In this document: in pieces, positions 9,039 through 16,808 of the stretch
How positions within the stretch are numbered: the first letter of the stretch is position 1
Layout: every line of letters starts with the position of its first letter
Source: Candidatus Helarchaeota archaeon
GTDB taxonomy: Archaea; Asgardarchaeota; Lokiarchaeia; Helarchaeales; RDOG01
Length of the DNA stretch: 64,000 bases
Direction: 5' to 3'
NCBI GenBank assembly: GCA_019058315.1
Contig: JAHPZH010000001.1
Location: 1,253,432 to 1,317,431 of the forward strand
Notes under the pieces: model-generated
Told to the model about the DNA's origin: nothing
Databases searched by the model: none
What the model saw: the letters and a program-made list of their open reading frames with translations, nothing else
Translations under genes and position numbers: made by a program

Positions 9039-9554
9039 ATGATGTCTTTAGAAGAAATTTTAAAAGATTTAAGAAAATATTATAATAAAAATCCTCTTAA
9101 TTGGAGAATATCTGTTAACAAGGATTCTTTAAATCATGGCAATATACTTATTTCTAATCCAGATTTTGAATTATTATGGCAAATCAAGCTGGATAGTTTA
9201 TACAAACCTAATCCAATCGGTATAGGAGCTAAAATTAAAGATTTTGACTTTGGGAATAAAAATATTGATTTAAAAATGCCATCTTTCGGTTATCGCCCAC
9301 TTTTAGATGAACAACTTGAACAATTACAATTTAAAATTTTAGAGAAAAAGCCTTTGGACAATTTAATTATGGATATTCTAAATAATGATCCTATACCTGT
9401 AAAAGATGCTAAAAACAAAGGTTTACTAGAGGGACCTATAACATTTTCCCCACCAGGATATATATCAAAAAGACAAAAAGAATTAGATAAGAAACTGAAA
9501 CGTGATTTAAATCAATTAAAATACAGACAAGGTCTAGGTTTACAATATATCTAA
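9039..9554 (+). CDS. Soluble protein of unknown function, 171 residues
   Basis: The protein starts with two consecutive Met codons. It has a leading helix (SLEEILKDLRKYYNKN), a central beta-rich part with ILISNPDFELLWQI and IGIGAKIKDFDFG, a proline-rich stretch (ITFSPPGYISK), and a basic helix near 145-163 (KRQKELDKKLKRDLNQL). There are no TM segments, cysteine clusters or nucleotide-binding motifs. I do not recognise the family. It is flanked by small membrane protein genes on the opposite strand, and the three-gene microprotein operon converges on it with a 55 bp gap. Whether it works with them is unknown. Confidence 0.65.
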   Translation: MMSLEEILKDLRKYYNKNPLNWRISVNKDSLNHGNILISNPDFELLWQIKLDSLYKPNPIGIGAKIKDFDFGNKNIDLKMPSFGYRPLLDEQLEQLQFKILEKKPLDNLIMDILNNDPIPVKDAKNKGLLEGPITFSPPGYISKRQKELDKKLKRDLNQLKYRQGLGLQYI

Positions 9555-9609
9555 TTGGTTATAATAAAAAAAAAGTGAAAATTTAGATTCATTAGTTCTC
9601 TAATTTTAT

Positions 9610-9783
9610 CTACGTTACTTCTTTAAAGAAATCTAGCCAAAAATGGAAGCGAGCTATCTTAACAATTATGTCTAGTAAATCTGGTTGCATGCCCATAACA
9701 GTTATTAAGATCCAAATTGCACCAAAACAAATTACACCGTACATGGCTATTTGAACTATTTGGTTAATTTTATCGAGAATCAA
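9610..9783 (-). CDS. Single-helix microprotein with PDLLD motif, third copy
   Basis: About 57 residues when started at the TTG at 9783. This TTG overlaps the TGA of the preceding gene (TTGA) and lies nine bases after GGAGG, which suggests translational coupling. The longer frame from TTG 9792 has no room for that Shine-Dalgarno. The product is one hydrophobic helix (IVQIAMYGVICFGAIWILI), then MQPDLLD, then an amphipathic, aromatic-ending tail (ARFHFWLDFFKEV). Architecture and motif match the two genes directly upstream, so they are diverged paralogues. The function is unknown. Small-size hydrophobic peptides can be subunits of membrane complexes, regulators or toxins; nothing here decides between them. 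Confidence 0.65.
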   Translation of the reverse strand: MILDKINQIVQIAMYGVICFGAIWILITVMGMQPDLLDIIVKIARFHFWLDFFKEVT

Positions 9784-9947
9784 AATGACCAATCCTCCAT
9801 AAAAGTTAGCATCTTCAATAATGTTGTAAATTTATCTAATAAATCAGGTCCTAATCCAGCAAGAGTCATCCAAATTAGTATACCACAAATGCCTACCACT
9901 AGTAAAGTTATTACTTGTATCCACTTAATTAAATCTTCTAACTCCAA
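9780..9947 (-). CDS. Single-helix microprotein with PDLLD motif, second copy
   Basis: I start this at TTG 9947 because GAGGTG lies seven bases upstream. The ATG at 9974 would give a 64-residue form whose N-terminus overlaps that Shine-Dalgarno. The 55-residue product starts with a short acidic helix (ELEDLIKW), has one TM helix (ITLLVVGICGILIWMTLA), then GLGPDLLDKF and an amphipathic tail ending MEDWSF. It shares the TM, PD-L-L-D, aromatic tail layout with the flanking two genes. Its stop overlaps the next start by 4 bp, so the three are almost certainly one transcript. Confidence 0.65.
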   Translation of the reverse strand: MELEDLIKWIQVITLLVVGICGILIWMTLAGLGPDLLDKFTTLLKMLTFMEDWSF

Positions 9948-9980
9948 TCTTATACACCTCATTAATTTATTCAATTTTAA

Positions 9981-10148
9981 TTAAAGGAAATTAAAAGCCC
10001 ATCGTAAAAATGCTAAGTCTGCTAATTGATCAATCATATCCGGACGCCAAGATGAAACCAAAACTACTATAGCTATGACACTAACTATGACAAGGATGTA
10101 ACCTACTAATTTTATGATTGCCATCACTATATTATCTTCTTCTTCCAT
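9981..10148 (-). CDS. Single-helix microprotein with PDMID motif, first copy
   Basis: The ATG at 10148 follows GAGG by eight bases and is preferred over the upstream ATG at 10163, whose codons contain that Shine-Dalgarno. The 55-residue product begins with acidic EEEDN, then has a long hydrophobic helix (AIIKLVGYILVIVSVIAIVV), SSWRPDMIDQL and a tail ending LRWAFNFL. It is the first gene of a three-gene operon of diverged copies. The motif Pro-Asp-hydrophobic-hydrophobic-Asp immediately after the membrane helix is the shared hallmark. I do not recognise the family. Confidence 0.65.
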   Translation of the reverse strand: MEEEDNIVMAIIKLVGYILVIVSVIAIVVLVSSWRPDMIDQLADLAFLRWAFNFL

Positions 10149-10544
10149 GTATATCTGCCTCATATTTTTTGATTTTTATTTTGTTTTTGATTTATTCTAT
10201 ATTAAATAGTTATTTTTACCAATTGAGTTTAATTGGGTGTTTTTTTATATGAAAAATTTTAATATAAATTTTACTAGTATTAAAATAATCAGATATTATT
10301 TTTAACACTATATTTTTTCAAATTTTAGTATATTTAATTGAAATAAAATATTTTCACCTTGAAAAATCTACTAAATATGTTTAAAACCCACCATTCAATC
10401 ATTAAAATTAATCATTTCAAAAAATGATTAAATTTCATTATAAAATATCTTTTCTTGAAATGTAAAGAATTAAATAATTTAATTCCTAAATTCATCCATT
10501 AAATCAAAATTATTAAAATGATTTAATTTTTAGGAGAAATTGAA
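10149..10544. other. Gene-free 396 bp divergent intergenic region
   Basis: AT-rich spacer between the microprotein operon and the GalT-like gene. It holds a perfect 10 bp inverted repeat (10408-10431, listed separately) and GGAGAA at 10533-10538, the Shine-Dalgarno of the downstream GTG start. No other coding or RNA signal is seen. Confidence 0.6.
10408..10431. repeat. Perfect 10 bp inverted repeat, possible operator
   Basis: TTAATCATTT and AAATGATTAA are perfect reverse complements separated by CAAA. The element lies 114 bases upstream of the GalT-like start. No T-run follows, so a terminator is unlikely. It could be a dimeric repressor site, though AT-rich palindromes also arise by chance. 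Confidence 0.35.
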
Positions 10545-11630
10545 GTGGAAAAATTGGATCTTGATGAAAAAGAGCTTAAGAGCCCATATTCGGCTTTTAG
10601 ATCTGTATTTGGGACTCAAGTAGTTGCAACGAAGGGCAGAGTTACTTATAAACTTAAAAAAATGAGAAAAAAAGCAACTCATTGTGCATTTGATGATAAA
10701 AAAACATTAGTAAAGAATAATGAATATATTGGTGAAGTGTTTTTTAATACCGAAACGGATAAATTTGAATGGAGATATGCACCTGAAAGTGAAGAAGAAT
10801 ATTCCATATTAGTAGTTAAAAACATTTTCCCAATTATTGATAAAACTATTGAAGATGTTAGTTCTAAAAATTTGGTTATTATTGAATCACGTGAACATCT
10901 TACTCATTTTCATCTATTGAGTCATAATAGCATGAAAGCTTGTTTAAAGTGCTATAAAACTTTGATGAAACAGTTCTATGATGATTATATTTGTTTTATT
11001 TTGTATAAAAATCAAGGCAAATCAGCTCAAAGTTCTATGGAACACATCCATAGCCAAATGGTCTGTCTAGATCAAATTCCTAATCGTCTCATTAATAATG
11101 CAAATGAAATTTTTAATAAAGACGACTGTGGGTTATGTAAACGCTATCATGAGCTTATGACTACAGACAACCAATATATTCTTAAAGAATATAAACATTT
11201 TATCGAATATTGTCCGAAATATATATATCCTTACACAATACGCATTTTAGCCAAACGTCATATCCCAAGTTTATTGGCTCTAACTGAAGATGAAATAACA
11301 GAACTTGCAAAGATAATTAAAATTTCTACAAATAGAATTATTGGAAATTTTGGTGATTTAGATTATAATATACTTTTTCATCAAGCTCCTAAAATATACA
11401 TAAACCGTTGGCATTTATTTATAGAAATTATTCCTCGAGGTTTAAATGAACCTGCAGGCTTTGAGATGTTAACTGGTATTCGTGTAACTGAAAACCCTGA
11501 ACGTGCAGCTGAGCAATTGAAAAGTGTTAAAACTCGTTGTGTTATGTGTGGGGAATATTATCTTGGCGAGTTAGGTTTATGTCCATATTGTGGTTATTTA
11601 AAACTCACATTAATAGAGGAAGATTTTTAA
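10545..11630 (+). CDS. Galactose-1-phosphate uridylyltransferase-like protein (HIT superfamily) with zinc ribbon
   Basis: 361 residues from a GTG start preceded by GGAGAA. NQGKSAQSSMEHIHSQ carries the H-x-H-x-Q nucleophile motif of GalT-type nucleotidyltransferases at 167-171. A first Cys pair (CGLC) lies near 195. The second half repeats the HIT-like fold with HQAPKIYINRWHLFIEI. The C-terminus adds a four-Cys ribbon (CVMCG then CPYCG, roughly 334-352). The family transfers UMP between sugar-1-phosphates, or ADP/AMP in related members. Exact substrate is open: the motif has HIH where many GalT have HPH. No galK or galE is adjacent. The convergent dapF ends one base away. Confidence 0.75.
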   Translation: MEKLDLDEKELKSPYSAFRSVFGTQVVATKGRVTYKLKKMRKKATHCAFDDKKTLVKNNEYIGEVFFNTETDKFEWRYAPESEEEYSILVVKNIFPIIDKTIEDVSSKNLVIIESREHLTHFHLLSHNSMKACLKCYKTLMKQFYDDYICFILYKNQGKSAQSSMEHIHSQMVCLDQIPNRLINNANEIFNKDDCGLCKRYHELMTTDNQYILKEYKHFIEYCPKYIYPYTIRILAKRHIPSLLALTEDEITELAKIIKISTNRIIGNFGDLDYNILFHQAPKIYINRWHLFIEIIPRGLNEPAGFEMLTGIRVTENPERAAEQLKSVKTRCVMCGEYYLGELGLCPYCGYLKLTLIEEDF

Positions 11631-11631
11631 A

Positions 11632-12477
11632 TTATCCCTCCCAATCCACATCCCCCTCAAATATTTTTTCTGAAGGTCCAGTCATATAAACATGATTATC
11701 ATCTGCCCATTTAATCTTTAAATCCCCCCCAGGTAAATGGACTGTAATTAATTGATTTTTTTTAACAAATTTATTTAGAACTGAACTAACAACCGAAGCA
11801 CAAGCACCTGTGCCACAAGCTAAAGTCTCCCCTGCTCCTCTTTCCCAGACTTTTAATGATAATTCTTCATCATTTATTATTTGCACAAATTCTACGTTTA
11901 CTTTATTTGGAAAGATTGGATGAGTTTCAAATTTTTTACCAATTTCAATATCGATTGAATTAACATTATTATCATAAATTATGCAGTGAGGATTTCCCAT
12001 AGAAACACAGGTGATTTTATATATTTCACCATCAACTTTTAATTCTTCTCCAACTATAGTTGTATTTTCTCCAGTCATAGGAATTTCATTACGAAGTAAT
12101 TTTGGAGTACCCATATCTACTTCGACATTTTCAACCAAATTATCTTTTAAAAATAATTTGAGAATTTTAATACCCGCTAAAGTTTCTATCCGAATTTCCG
12201 TATTTTTTGTTAACTTATATTCAAATGCATATTTTACAATAGCTCTGATACCATTTCCACACATCTCGGCCTCTGAGCCATCAGAATTGAAGATTCGCAT
12301 TTTAAAATCAGCATTTCGACTATTTTCTAATATTAGAATACCATCTGCACCTATGCTGAATCTTCTCCTACAAAGAGCTTTAGCTAAATCTGAAAATTTA
12401 TTCTCGGGAATTTTTTCTTCAATATTATTAATTAAAATAAAGTCATTTCCTATTGAAGAGTATTTAAAGAAATGCAT
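11632..12477 (-). CDS. dapF: Diaminopimelate epimerase
   Basis: 281 residues when started at the ATG at 12477, where GAGATG is nine bases upstream and MHFFKYSSIGNDF aligns with the usual DapF N-terminus. A four-codon longer start at 12489 is possible. Both catalytic cysteines are present in the two pseudo-symmetric halves: MCGNGIRA (Cys73) and LACGTGAC (Cys222). GNPHCIIY and ERGAGETLACGTGACASV are diagnostic. The enzyme interconverts LL- and meso-diaminopimelate in lysine synthesis by a two-base mechanism. No other lysine gene is near. In a wall-less archaeon the role would be lysine supply. Confidence 0.94.
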   Translation of the reverse strand: MHFFKYSSIGNDFILINNIEEKIPENKFSDLAKALCRRRFSIGADGILILENSRNADFKMRIFNSDGSEAEMCGNGIRAIVKYAFEYKLTKNTEIRIETLAGIKILKLFLKDNLVENVEVDMGTPKLLRNEIPMTGENTTIVGEELKVDGEIYKITCVSMGNPHCIIYDNNVNSIDIEIGKKFETHPIFPNKVNVEFVQIINDEELSLKVWERGAGETLACGTGACASVVSSVLNKFVKKNQLITVHLPGGDLKIKWADDNHVYMTGPSEKIFEGDVDWEG

Positions 12478-12580
12478 AAAGTTTTTCATCTCAAATATAA
12501 TTTGATTTAATTGATTTTTCTATATATCTAATTTTCGACTTTTTAAAAAATTTTATAATAATATTTAACTTTTATTAATT

Positions 12581-12802
12581 ATGCTTAGTTTAATTATTTC
12601 TCAATTTCGCTTATTTAAAAATTTGATTAATAGTACAGATGAAAGCGAAGCTGCAGTTTCAACGAAAGAAAAATTTGCTTTATTTTGGCTTTTAATAGGG
12701 GGGTTGATAATGGGCATATTCTTTTTAATATTTATATACATTTTTGCTACCACATATGAGTTTAGAGAATTTTCATTAGATTTTGGTGGTCCCCCAGGAT
12801 AA
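12581..12802 (+). CDS. Small single-TM protein next to a GTPase gene
   Basis: 73 residues: a polar N-terminal 30 residues (NLINSTDESEAAVSTKEK), one strong TM helix at about 34-57 and a short external tail ending DFGGPPG. There is no signal peptide cleavage pattern or known motif. It lies 20 bp upstream of the Ras-like gene on the same strand, so the two are probably cotranscribed. A membrane anchor or partner for that GTPase, which lacks a lipidation cysteine, is a reasonable guess. I do not recognise the family. Confidence 0.6.
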   Translation: MLSLIISQFRLFKNLINSTDESEAAVSTKEKFALFWLLIGGLIMGIFFLIFIYIFATTYEFREFSLDFGGPPG

Positions 12803-12822
12803 TAGATTGGAATGAGACGTTC

Positions 12823-13692
12823 ATGGAAAAGCTAAAGTTTAAAATTGCAATATTAGGGGAGCCAGAGGTTGGGAAAAGCACCTTAAACACATTCTGTCAA
12901 CAAAGGTTTGATCAAAAATTAGAAGCTCTACATGAAAACATATTCGGTGTTTCCTTTGCAGTAAAAATATTAAAATCTATAGATGTTCAAATTACACTAG
13001 TTGTATGGTCATTTACTGGGCAAGATCGTTATCGATCTTTAAGACCACAGTATATTAAAGGTGTATCCGGCATTTTGCTCCTATTTGATATAACCAGGAG
13101 AGAAACTTTTGAAAAACTCTCAGATTGGATATCTTTTTTAAGAAAACATAATTCTAACGTTCCAATAATATTATTAGGAAATAAAGCAGATTTATTTGAA
13201 AAAAGGAAAGTAAAAGATGAAGAAATAGAGGATTTCATTAATGATAACATGCTCCAAGGATATTATGAGATTTCTTTAAAAACAGGCTTTAATGTGGAAC
13301 AATCAATTGTGCGTCTTGCGGAAATGGTATATCAATTTATGAAAACCGGAGTAAAGGTTCCTATTAAATTAAAAATTGAGAGAAAAGAAGAAAGACCATT
13401 AGAAATCGACAATAAGAAATTTTTTGATAGTTTTATAATTACTCTGAGGGAGATTAGCAGACAAATTTACAATGAAATTTCAAATAAGATAGCAAATTTA
13501 CCAGAAATTTCACACGTCACGACTATTAGTAAGATATTAGGAGAAATTAGCTCATATGATATAAAAATTAAAAAATTATTTGAAGATTTGCCTATATCAA
13601 TTGAAGTATCAGTTAAAAAGAATTTACTTAAAGATTGGGAATCTAAAAAAGATGAACTTCTTACTAATATTAAAAAAATAAAGACAATGTGA
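12823..13692 (+). CDS. Divergent Ras-like small GTPase with C-terminal helical extension
   Basis: 289 residues. The G domain (1-180) has P-loop GEPEVGKST (12-20), G3 region WSFTGQD (62-68) in place of the usual WDTAGQE, NKAD (120-123) and SLKTG (151-155) as G5. The switch I Thr is not visible: the segment reads NIFGVSF where Rab-type proteins have TIGV(D/N)F. Losing the G3 Asp would weaken Mg2+ coordination, so nucleotide hydrolysis or cycling may be altered. Residues 185-289 form a charged helical extension of unknown role, and there is no C-terminal Cys. It sits 20 bp behind a single-TM microprotein gene and is convergent with GH51. Multiple Ras-like GTPases are an Asgard trait. Confidence 0.85.
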   Translation: MEKLKFKIAILGEPEVGKSTLNTFCQQRFDQKLEALHENIFGVSFAVKILKSIDVQITLVVWSFTGQDRYRSLRPQYIKGVSGILLLFDITRRETFEKLSDWISFLRKHNSNVPIILLGNKADLFEKRKVKDEEIEDFINDNMLQGYYEISLKTGFNVEQSIVRLAEMVYQFMKTGVKVPIKLKIERKEERPLEIDNKKFFDSFIITLREISRQIYNEISNKIANLPEISHVTTISKILGEISSYDIKIKKLFEDLPISIEVSVKKNLLKDWESKKDELLTNIKKIKTM

Positions 13693-13722
13693 CTTTAATT
13701 AAATCTATTTTTATAGAAAATA

Positions 13723-15294
13723 TCACTTCTCTATGCGGAACTGGAGAGAAGTTATTGAATGAGGGGGAAATTCATGTGAATATGGATTAGCTCCATTACT
13801 TAGAGTATTTTCTTTTAAATCAATCTCATTTGGCGATTTTTTACTGTTTGTTATAAATGGATTATCATGATATAATAAACACATTTCAATATTAGGATTA
13901 ATTTTTATATCAATTTCATTATTAAAATTAAATTTTGCTTGAACTGCTTCTTTATAATGCTTATTTATACAAAAGAAAGAGAATGTTTTACCATCTTCAG
14001 AAATTGTTGCTATAATATCAAGAACTGGTCGTTTCAAAGTAGGTATATTCTTTCCAAACGGTTTTGAAGTAATAATAGGGCAATCCATTTGTATAGGTAA
14101 AAAATTTGCCTGTATAGCTTTACTATACATTTTGAAAACATGAAAATGGGGATTTAAAACAACTTGATTATCATATGTTAGTATCATTCCAATACAATTT
14201 ACCATTTGGGCAAAGTTGGCCATTCCAATTGATTTTGCATGACGAATTAAAGTATTTAATACACCTGCAGTCCATAAACCATCTCTTAAAATATAGGGAG
14301 GTTTATCTGCCCTATATATTTGGCTATAATGATACCAAATATTCCATTCATCAAGTGCGATTTTGCATTTATCAAAACCATTAGGGCCTAAAGTTGCTAG
14401 AATATCTTCTTCAGTTTTGATAATTAGATCTTCTACACAATAAGAAGAATTGACAATACTATAATACACCCTTTCTGTAGCAGGAAGGGGGTTTTTTCTT
14501 AAAAGATTTGAAAGTATTCCAATCATTGGTAAATAAATATGAACAGAAAGATAATCTACATGATCTTTGATTTGCTCAAGAAGAGGACGATTCCAGTTTG
14601 AACGATTACATCCACAAGCGATAAATTTTATTGTAGGATCAACTTTTCGCATTGCTTTTGTAAATTCAATATATCTCCTTGCGTATTTTTGGGGAGTTTT
14701 ACAGTATCCTTTCTCCCAAAATCCGTATATTTCATTAGCAATCCCCCAATACTTAACGTTATATGGTTCTTTATGACCATTTTTTACTCTTAATTTTCCA
14801 TATTCAGAATTTTTATCACCATTGGTATATTCCACCCAATCCACAGCTTCTTCAATAGTACCAGAACCAAAGTTAATGTTAAGATACTTTTCTGCATTTA
14901 ATTTCTCGCATAATGTTAGAAATTCATCCGTTCCAAAATGATTCCTTTCTTTAGGACCCACATTATACAAGGCACTCTTAAGAAGTCCACCCCAAGCTTT
15001 ATTTCTACGCTTGGGACGTTTATCACGAGGTCCAATACCATCTTTCCAGTGATAAGTATCAGAAAAGCAGCCCCCTGGGTATCTTATTATTGGTGGTTTT
15101 AATTCTGCCATTTTTTGAAAGAGATCTGCAGGTACTCGCTCTAGTAGAAACTCATTTAATAAAAGGCGTTTAGTTTCTTTATACATCCATATCCCATTTT
15201 CGATACAACGCCCTAAATGTTCAATAAAATGACCCAAAATTAAGGTGGAAATTGGAATCCGTTCAACTTTAGGATCTAAATTTATATTTACCAT
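13723..15294 (-). CDS. Alpha-L-arabinofuranosidase, GH51
   Basis: 523 residues. An (alpha/beta)8 barrel carries RYPGGCFSDTYHWKDGIGP (71-89), a hallmark of GH51. The acid/base Glu is in GIANEIYG (Glu188) and the nucleophile in LDEWNIWYHY (Glu316). A C-terminal beta-sandwich ends near 520. It removes terminal alpha-L-arabinofuranosyl groups from arabinan or arabinoxylan. No signal peptide is visible, so it would act on imported oligosaccharides in the cytoplasm. It does not sit with other sugar genes, but a GH78 rhamnosidase lies at 54.5 kb. A 12 bp palindrome sits 76 bp upstream in the region shared with the divergent GIY-YIG gene. Confidence 0.9.
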   Translation of the reverse strand: MVNINLDPKVERIPISTLILGHFIEHLGRCIENGIWMYKETKRLLLNEFLLERVPADLFQKMAELKPPIIRYPGGCFSDTYHWKDGIGPRDKRPKRRNKAWGGLLKSALYNVGPKERNHFGTDEFLTLCEKLNAEKYLNINFGSGTIEEAVDWVEYTNGDKNSEYGKLRVKNGHKEPYNVKYWGIANEIYGFWEKGYCKTPQKYARRYIEFTKAMRKVDPTIKFIACGCNRSNWNRPLLEQIKDHVDYLSVHIYLPMIGILSNLLRKNPLPATERVYYSIVNSSYCVEDLIIKTEEDILATLGPNGFDKCKIALDEWNIWYHYSQIYRADKPPYILRDGLWTAGVLNTLIRHAKSIGMANFAQMVNCIGMILTYDNQVVLNPHFHVFKMYSKAIQANFLPIQMDCPIITSKPFGKNIPTLKRPVLDIIATISEDGKTFSFFCINKHYKEAVQAKFNFNNEIDIKINPNIEMCLLYHDNPFITNSKKSPNEIDLKENTLSNGANPYSHEFPPHSITSLQFRIEK

Positions 15295-15369
15295 CGCTTT
15301 TATTTTAATAACCTCATTTAAGCCTCTTTGAACAATATAAATTTATTTTGCATTAATTTTTATTTCTAT

Positions 15370-15381
15370 AGTCAATTGACT
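15370..15381. promoter_or_regulatory. 12 bp perfect palindrome between divergent genes, possible operator
   Basis: AGTCAATTGACT is its own reverse complement. It lies between the GH51 gene (minus) and the GIY-YIG gene (plus). A half-site-like GTCAATT recurs at 15484. A sugar-responsive repressor site is possible, but a chance palindrome cannot be excluded. Confidence 0.3.
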
Positions 15382-15512
15382 CTCATTAATAATTTTTTAT
15401 ATAGTAAATTATTGGAATTAATTCGACAAAATTGCCAAACATTTTTAGATTCAGAATTAATTATTTGATTTTAGGCATAGAGTGTCAATTAATTACATTA
15501 ATGGTTTTATTA

Positions 15513-15797
15513 ATGAGTCCTTATTATGTTTATATTGTTAGATGTAAAGGCGGAACACTCTATACAGGTTATACTAATAATATAAAACGTCGATTAAAAG
15601 AACATAATAATGGACAAAGTAAGTATTGTAGGGGTAGACGCCCAGTTAAACTTCAATATTTTGAGATTTATAGGACTCAAAAGTCAGCAATGAGACGTGA
15701 ACTTGAAATTAAAAAATTAACAAGGAAAGACAAATTGAAATTAATAAAAAATAATTCAGATAGCAATATTAAAATCGAGAAAAATTATCCTAAATAA
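15513..15797 (+). CDS. GIY-YIG endonuclease domain protein
   Basis: 94 residues from the ATG at 15513 (MSPYYVYIVRC), which matches where the domain begins. A longer frame back to 15432 would add 27 poorly matching residues. YVYIV and LYTGYTNNIKRRLKEH form the GIY-YIG core with the catalytic Tyr and Arg. RGRRPVKL and the Glu of RRELEIKK complete the active site. This is the UPF0213/YhbQ-like small single-domain type, cellular role unclear but possibly DNA repair. The lysine-rich tail may bind nucleic acid. It converges with the nucleotidyltransferase gene at 15805. Confidence 0.9.
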   Translation: MSPYYVYIVRCKGGTLYTGYTNNIKRRLKEHNNGQSKYCRGRRPVKLQYFEIYRTQKSAMRRELEIKKLTRKDKLKLIKNNSDSNIKIEKNYPK

Positions 15798-15804
15798 GTA
15801 TTTT

Positions 15805-16653
15805 TTACCTTGGTTTTCCTATTACCGATAAATGGATTTGAAATACATTTAGGGGAACAAGGAGACTAAATTTTAGGTGTTCTTGATATTTTTTACGAAG
15901 ACCTATCCATGTTTTCAAAGCTTTAGGGCATACTTTAAGTTTTTTAAAATAATCGATAATTTCATTTATATTAGGACAATCATTATGAACATAATAATAT
16001 GAAGCAAGTAAGCTCCATTTGAAGCTCTCCATTTCGTAAAGTGTTGCTCTTTTATCAAACGGTACTGTAATCAATCCACCAATAGCTGTTAATCCATTCA
16101 TAATTGCACTTTTTAAGAGTTGAAATACCGAAACTTTTGGAAGTTTTGTAGTTTTAACTAAATTTTCTCCATAGAGTGTATGGGCTCTACCAATAACACT
16201 TCCCATAACAATATCGTTTGGTGCAAGTATAGCTGCCATAATTTTATTAACAGAAAAAACCTTTGAAAACTTTCCACTAAGAAAATCCTTCTCTCGACAA
16301 ATAAAGTGAGAGATAAACATACCAGTTGATTTATCTACGCAGTATAAGATTGATTGAATTATATTTTTTTTAGGTTTTAAATAACCGCACTTTATTTCAA
16401 ATGCCATAAGAACTCTATTTAAATATTTTATCTTTTTCTTTGAAACCTTGTTCGAAACGACAATTAGGATGTCTGCGTCGCTATCTTTAGTACAATATCC
16501 TTTTACAATTGATCCAAAGATAATAATTGAACGTAAATCTTCCCCAAGTGTTCTATGAAGAAATGGAACTATTGAATTTAAGTATTTATCTGCTTTTTGA
16601 GGAATATTTATACCGGTTTTATTTAACTGAGGACGTAAATTCTTTAACTGCAA
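15805..16653 (-). CDS. Nucleotidyltransferase-domain protein (pol beta superfamily)
   Basis: 282 residues from a TTG start. IIIFGSIVKGYCTKDSDADILIVV (two motifs joined) holds G47-S48 and the metal-binding D59 and D61 of the pol-beta/MNT nucleotidyltransferase fold. The remaining 200 residues are mostly helical, with conserved-looking LLKSAIMNGLTAIGG and ESFKWSLLASYYYVHND. There is no HEPN R-x4-6-H motif, so it is not an obvious MntA-HepT toxin-antitoxin pair. A role in adding a nucleotide to protein, RNA or a small molecule is possible; target unknown. It lies 156 bp downstream of the two DNA methyltransferase genes on the same strand. Confidence 0.75.
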   Translation of the reverse strand: MQLKNLRPQLNKTGINIPQKADKYLNSIVPFLHRTLGEDLRSIIIFGSIVKGYCTKDSDADILIVVSNKVSKKKIKYLNRVLMAFEIKCGYLKPKKNIIQSILYCVDKSTGMFISHFICREKDFLSGKFSKVFSVNKIMAAILAPNDIVMGSVIGRAHTLYGENLVKTTKLPKVSVFQLLKSAIMNGLTAIGGLITVPFDKRATLYEMESFKWSLLASYYYVHNDCPNINEIIDYFKKLKVCPKALKTWIGLRKKYQEHLKFSLLVPLNVFQIHLSVIGKPR

Positions 16654-16808
16654 GATTACAACCAGCTCTTAAGATACTATATTCCTATTATTAAAGTTAA
16701 ACAATAATCGAGTTTTAATAAATAAAAAGGTTTGTATTATAAATTCAATTAGAATTTATTTCTTAAAATAATGAATAAACTTTATAAATTTAAGATAGGA
16801 ATATTCTT

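Noticed and set aside
15805..16653. MntA/HepT-type toxin-antitoxin pair
   Set aside because: The nucleotidyltransferase domain is present, but no HEPN partner with R-x4-6-H is adjacent and the protein is larger than MntA.
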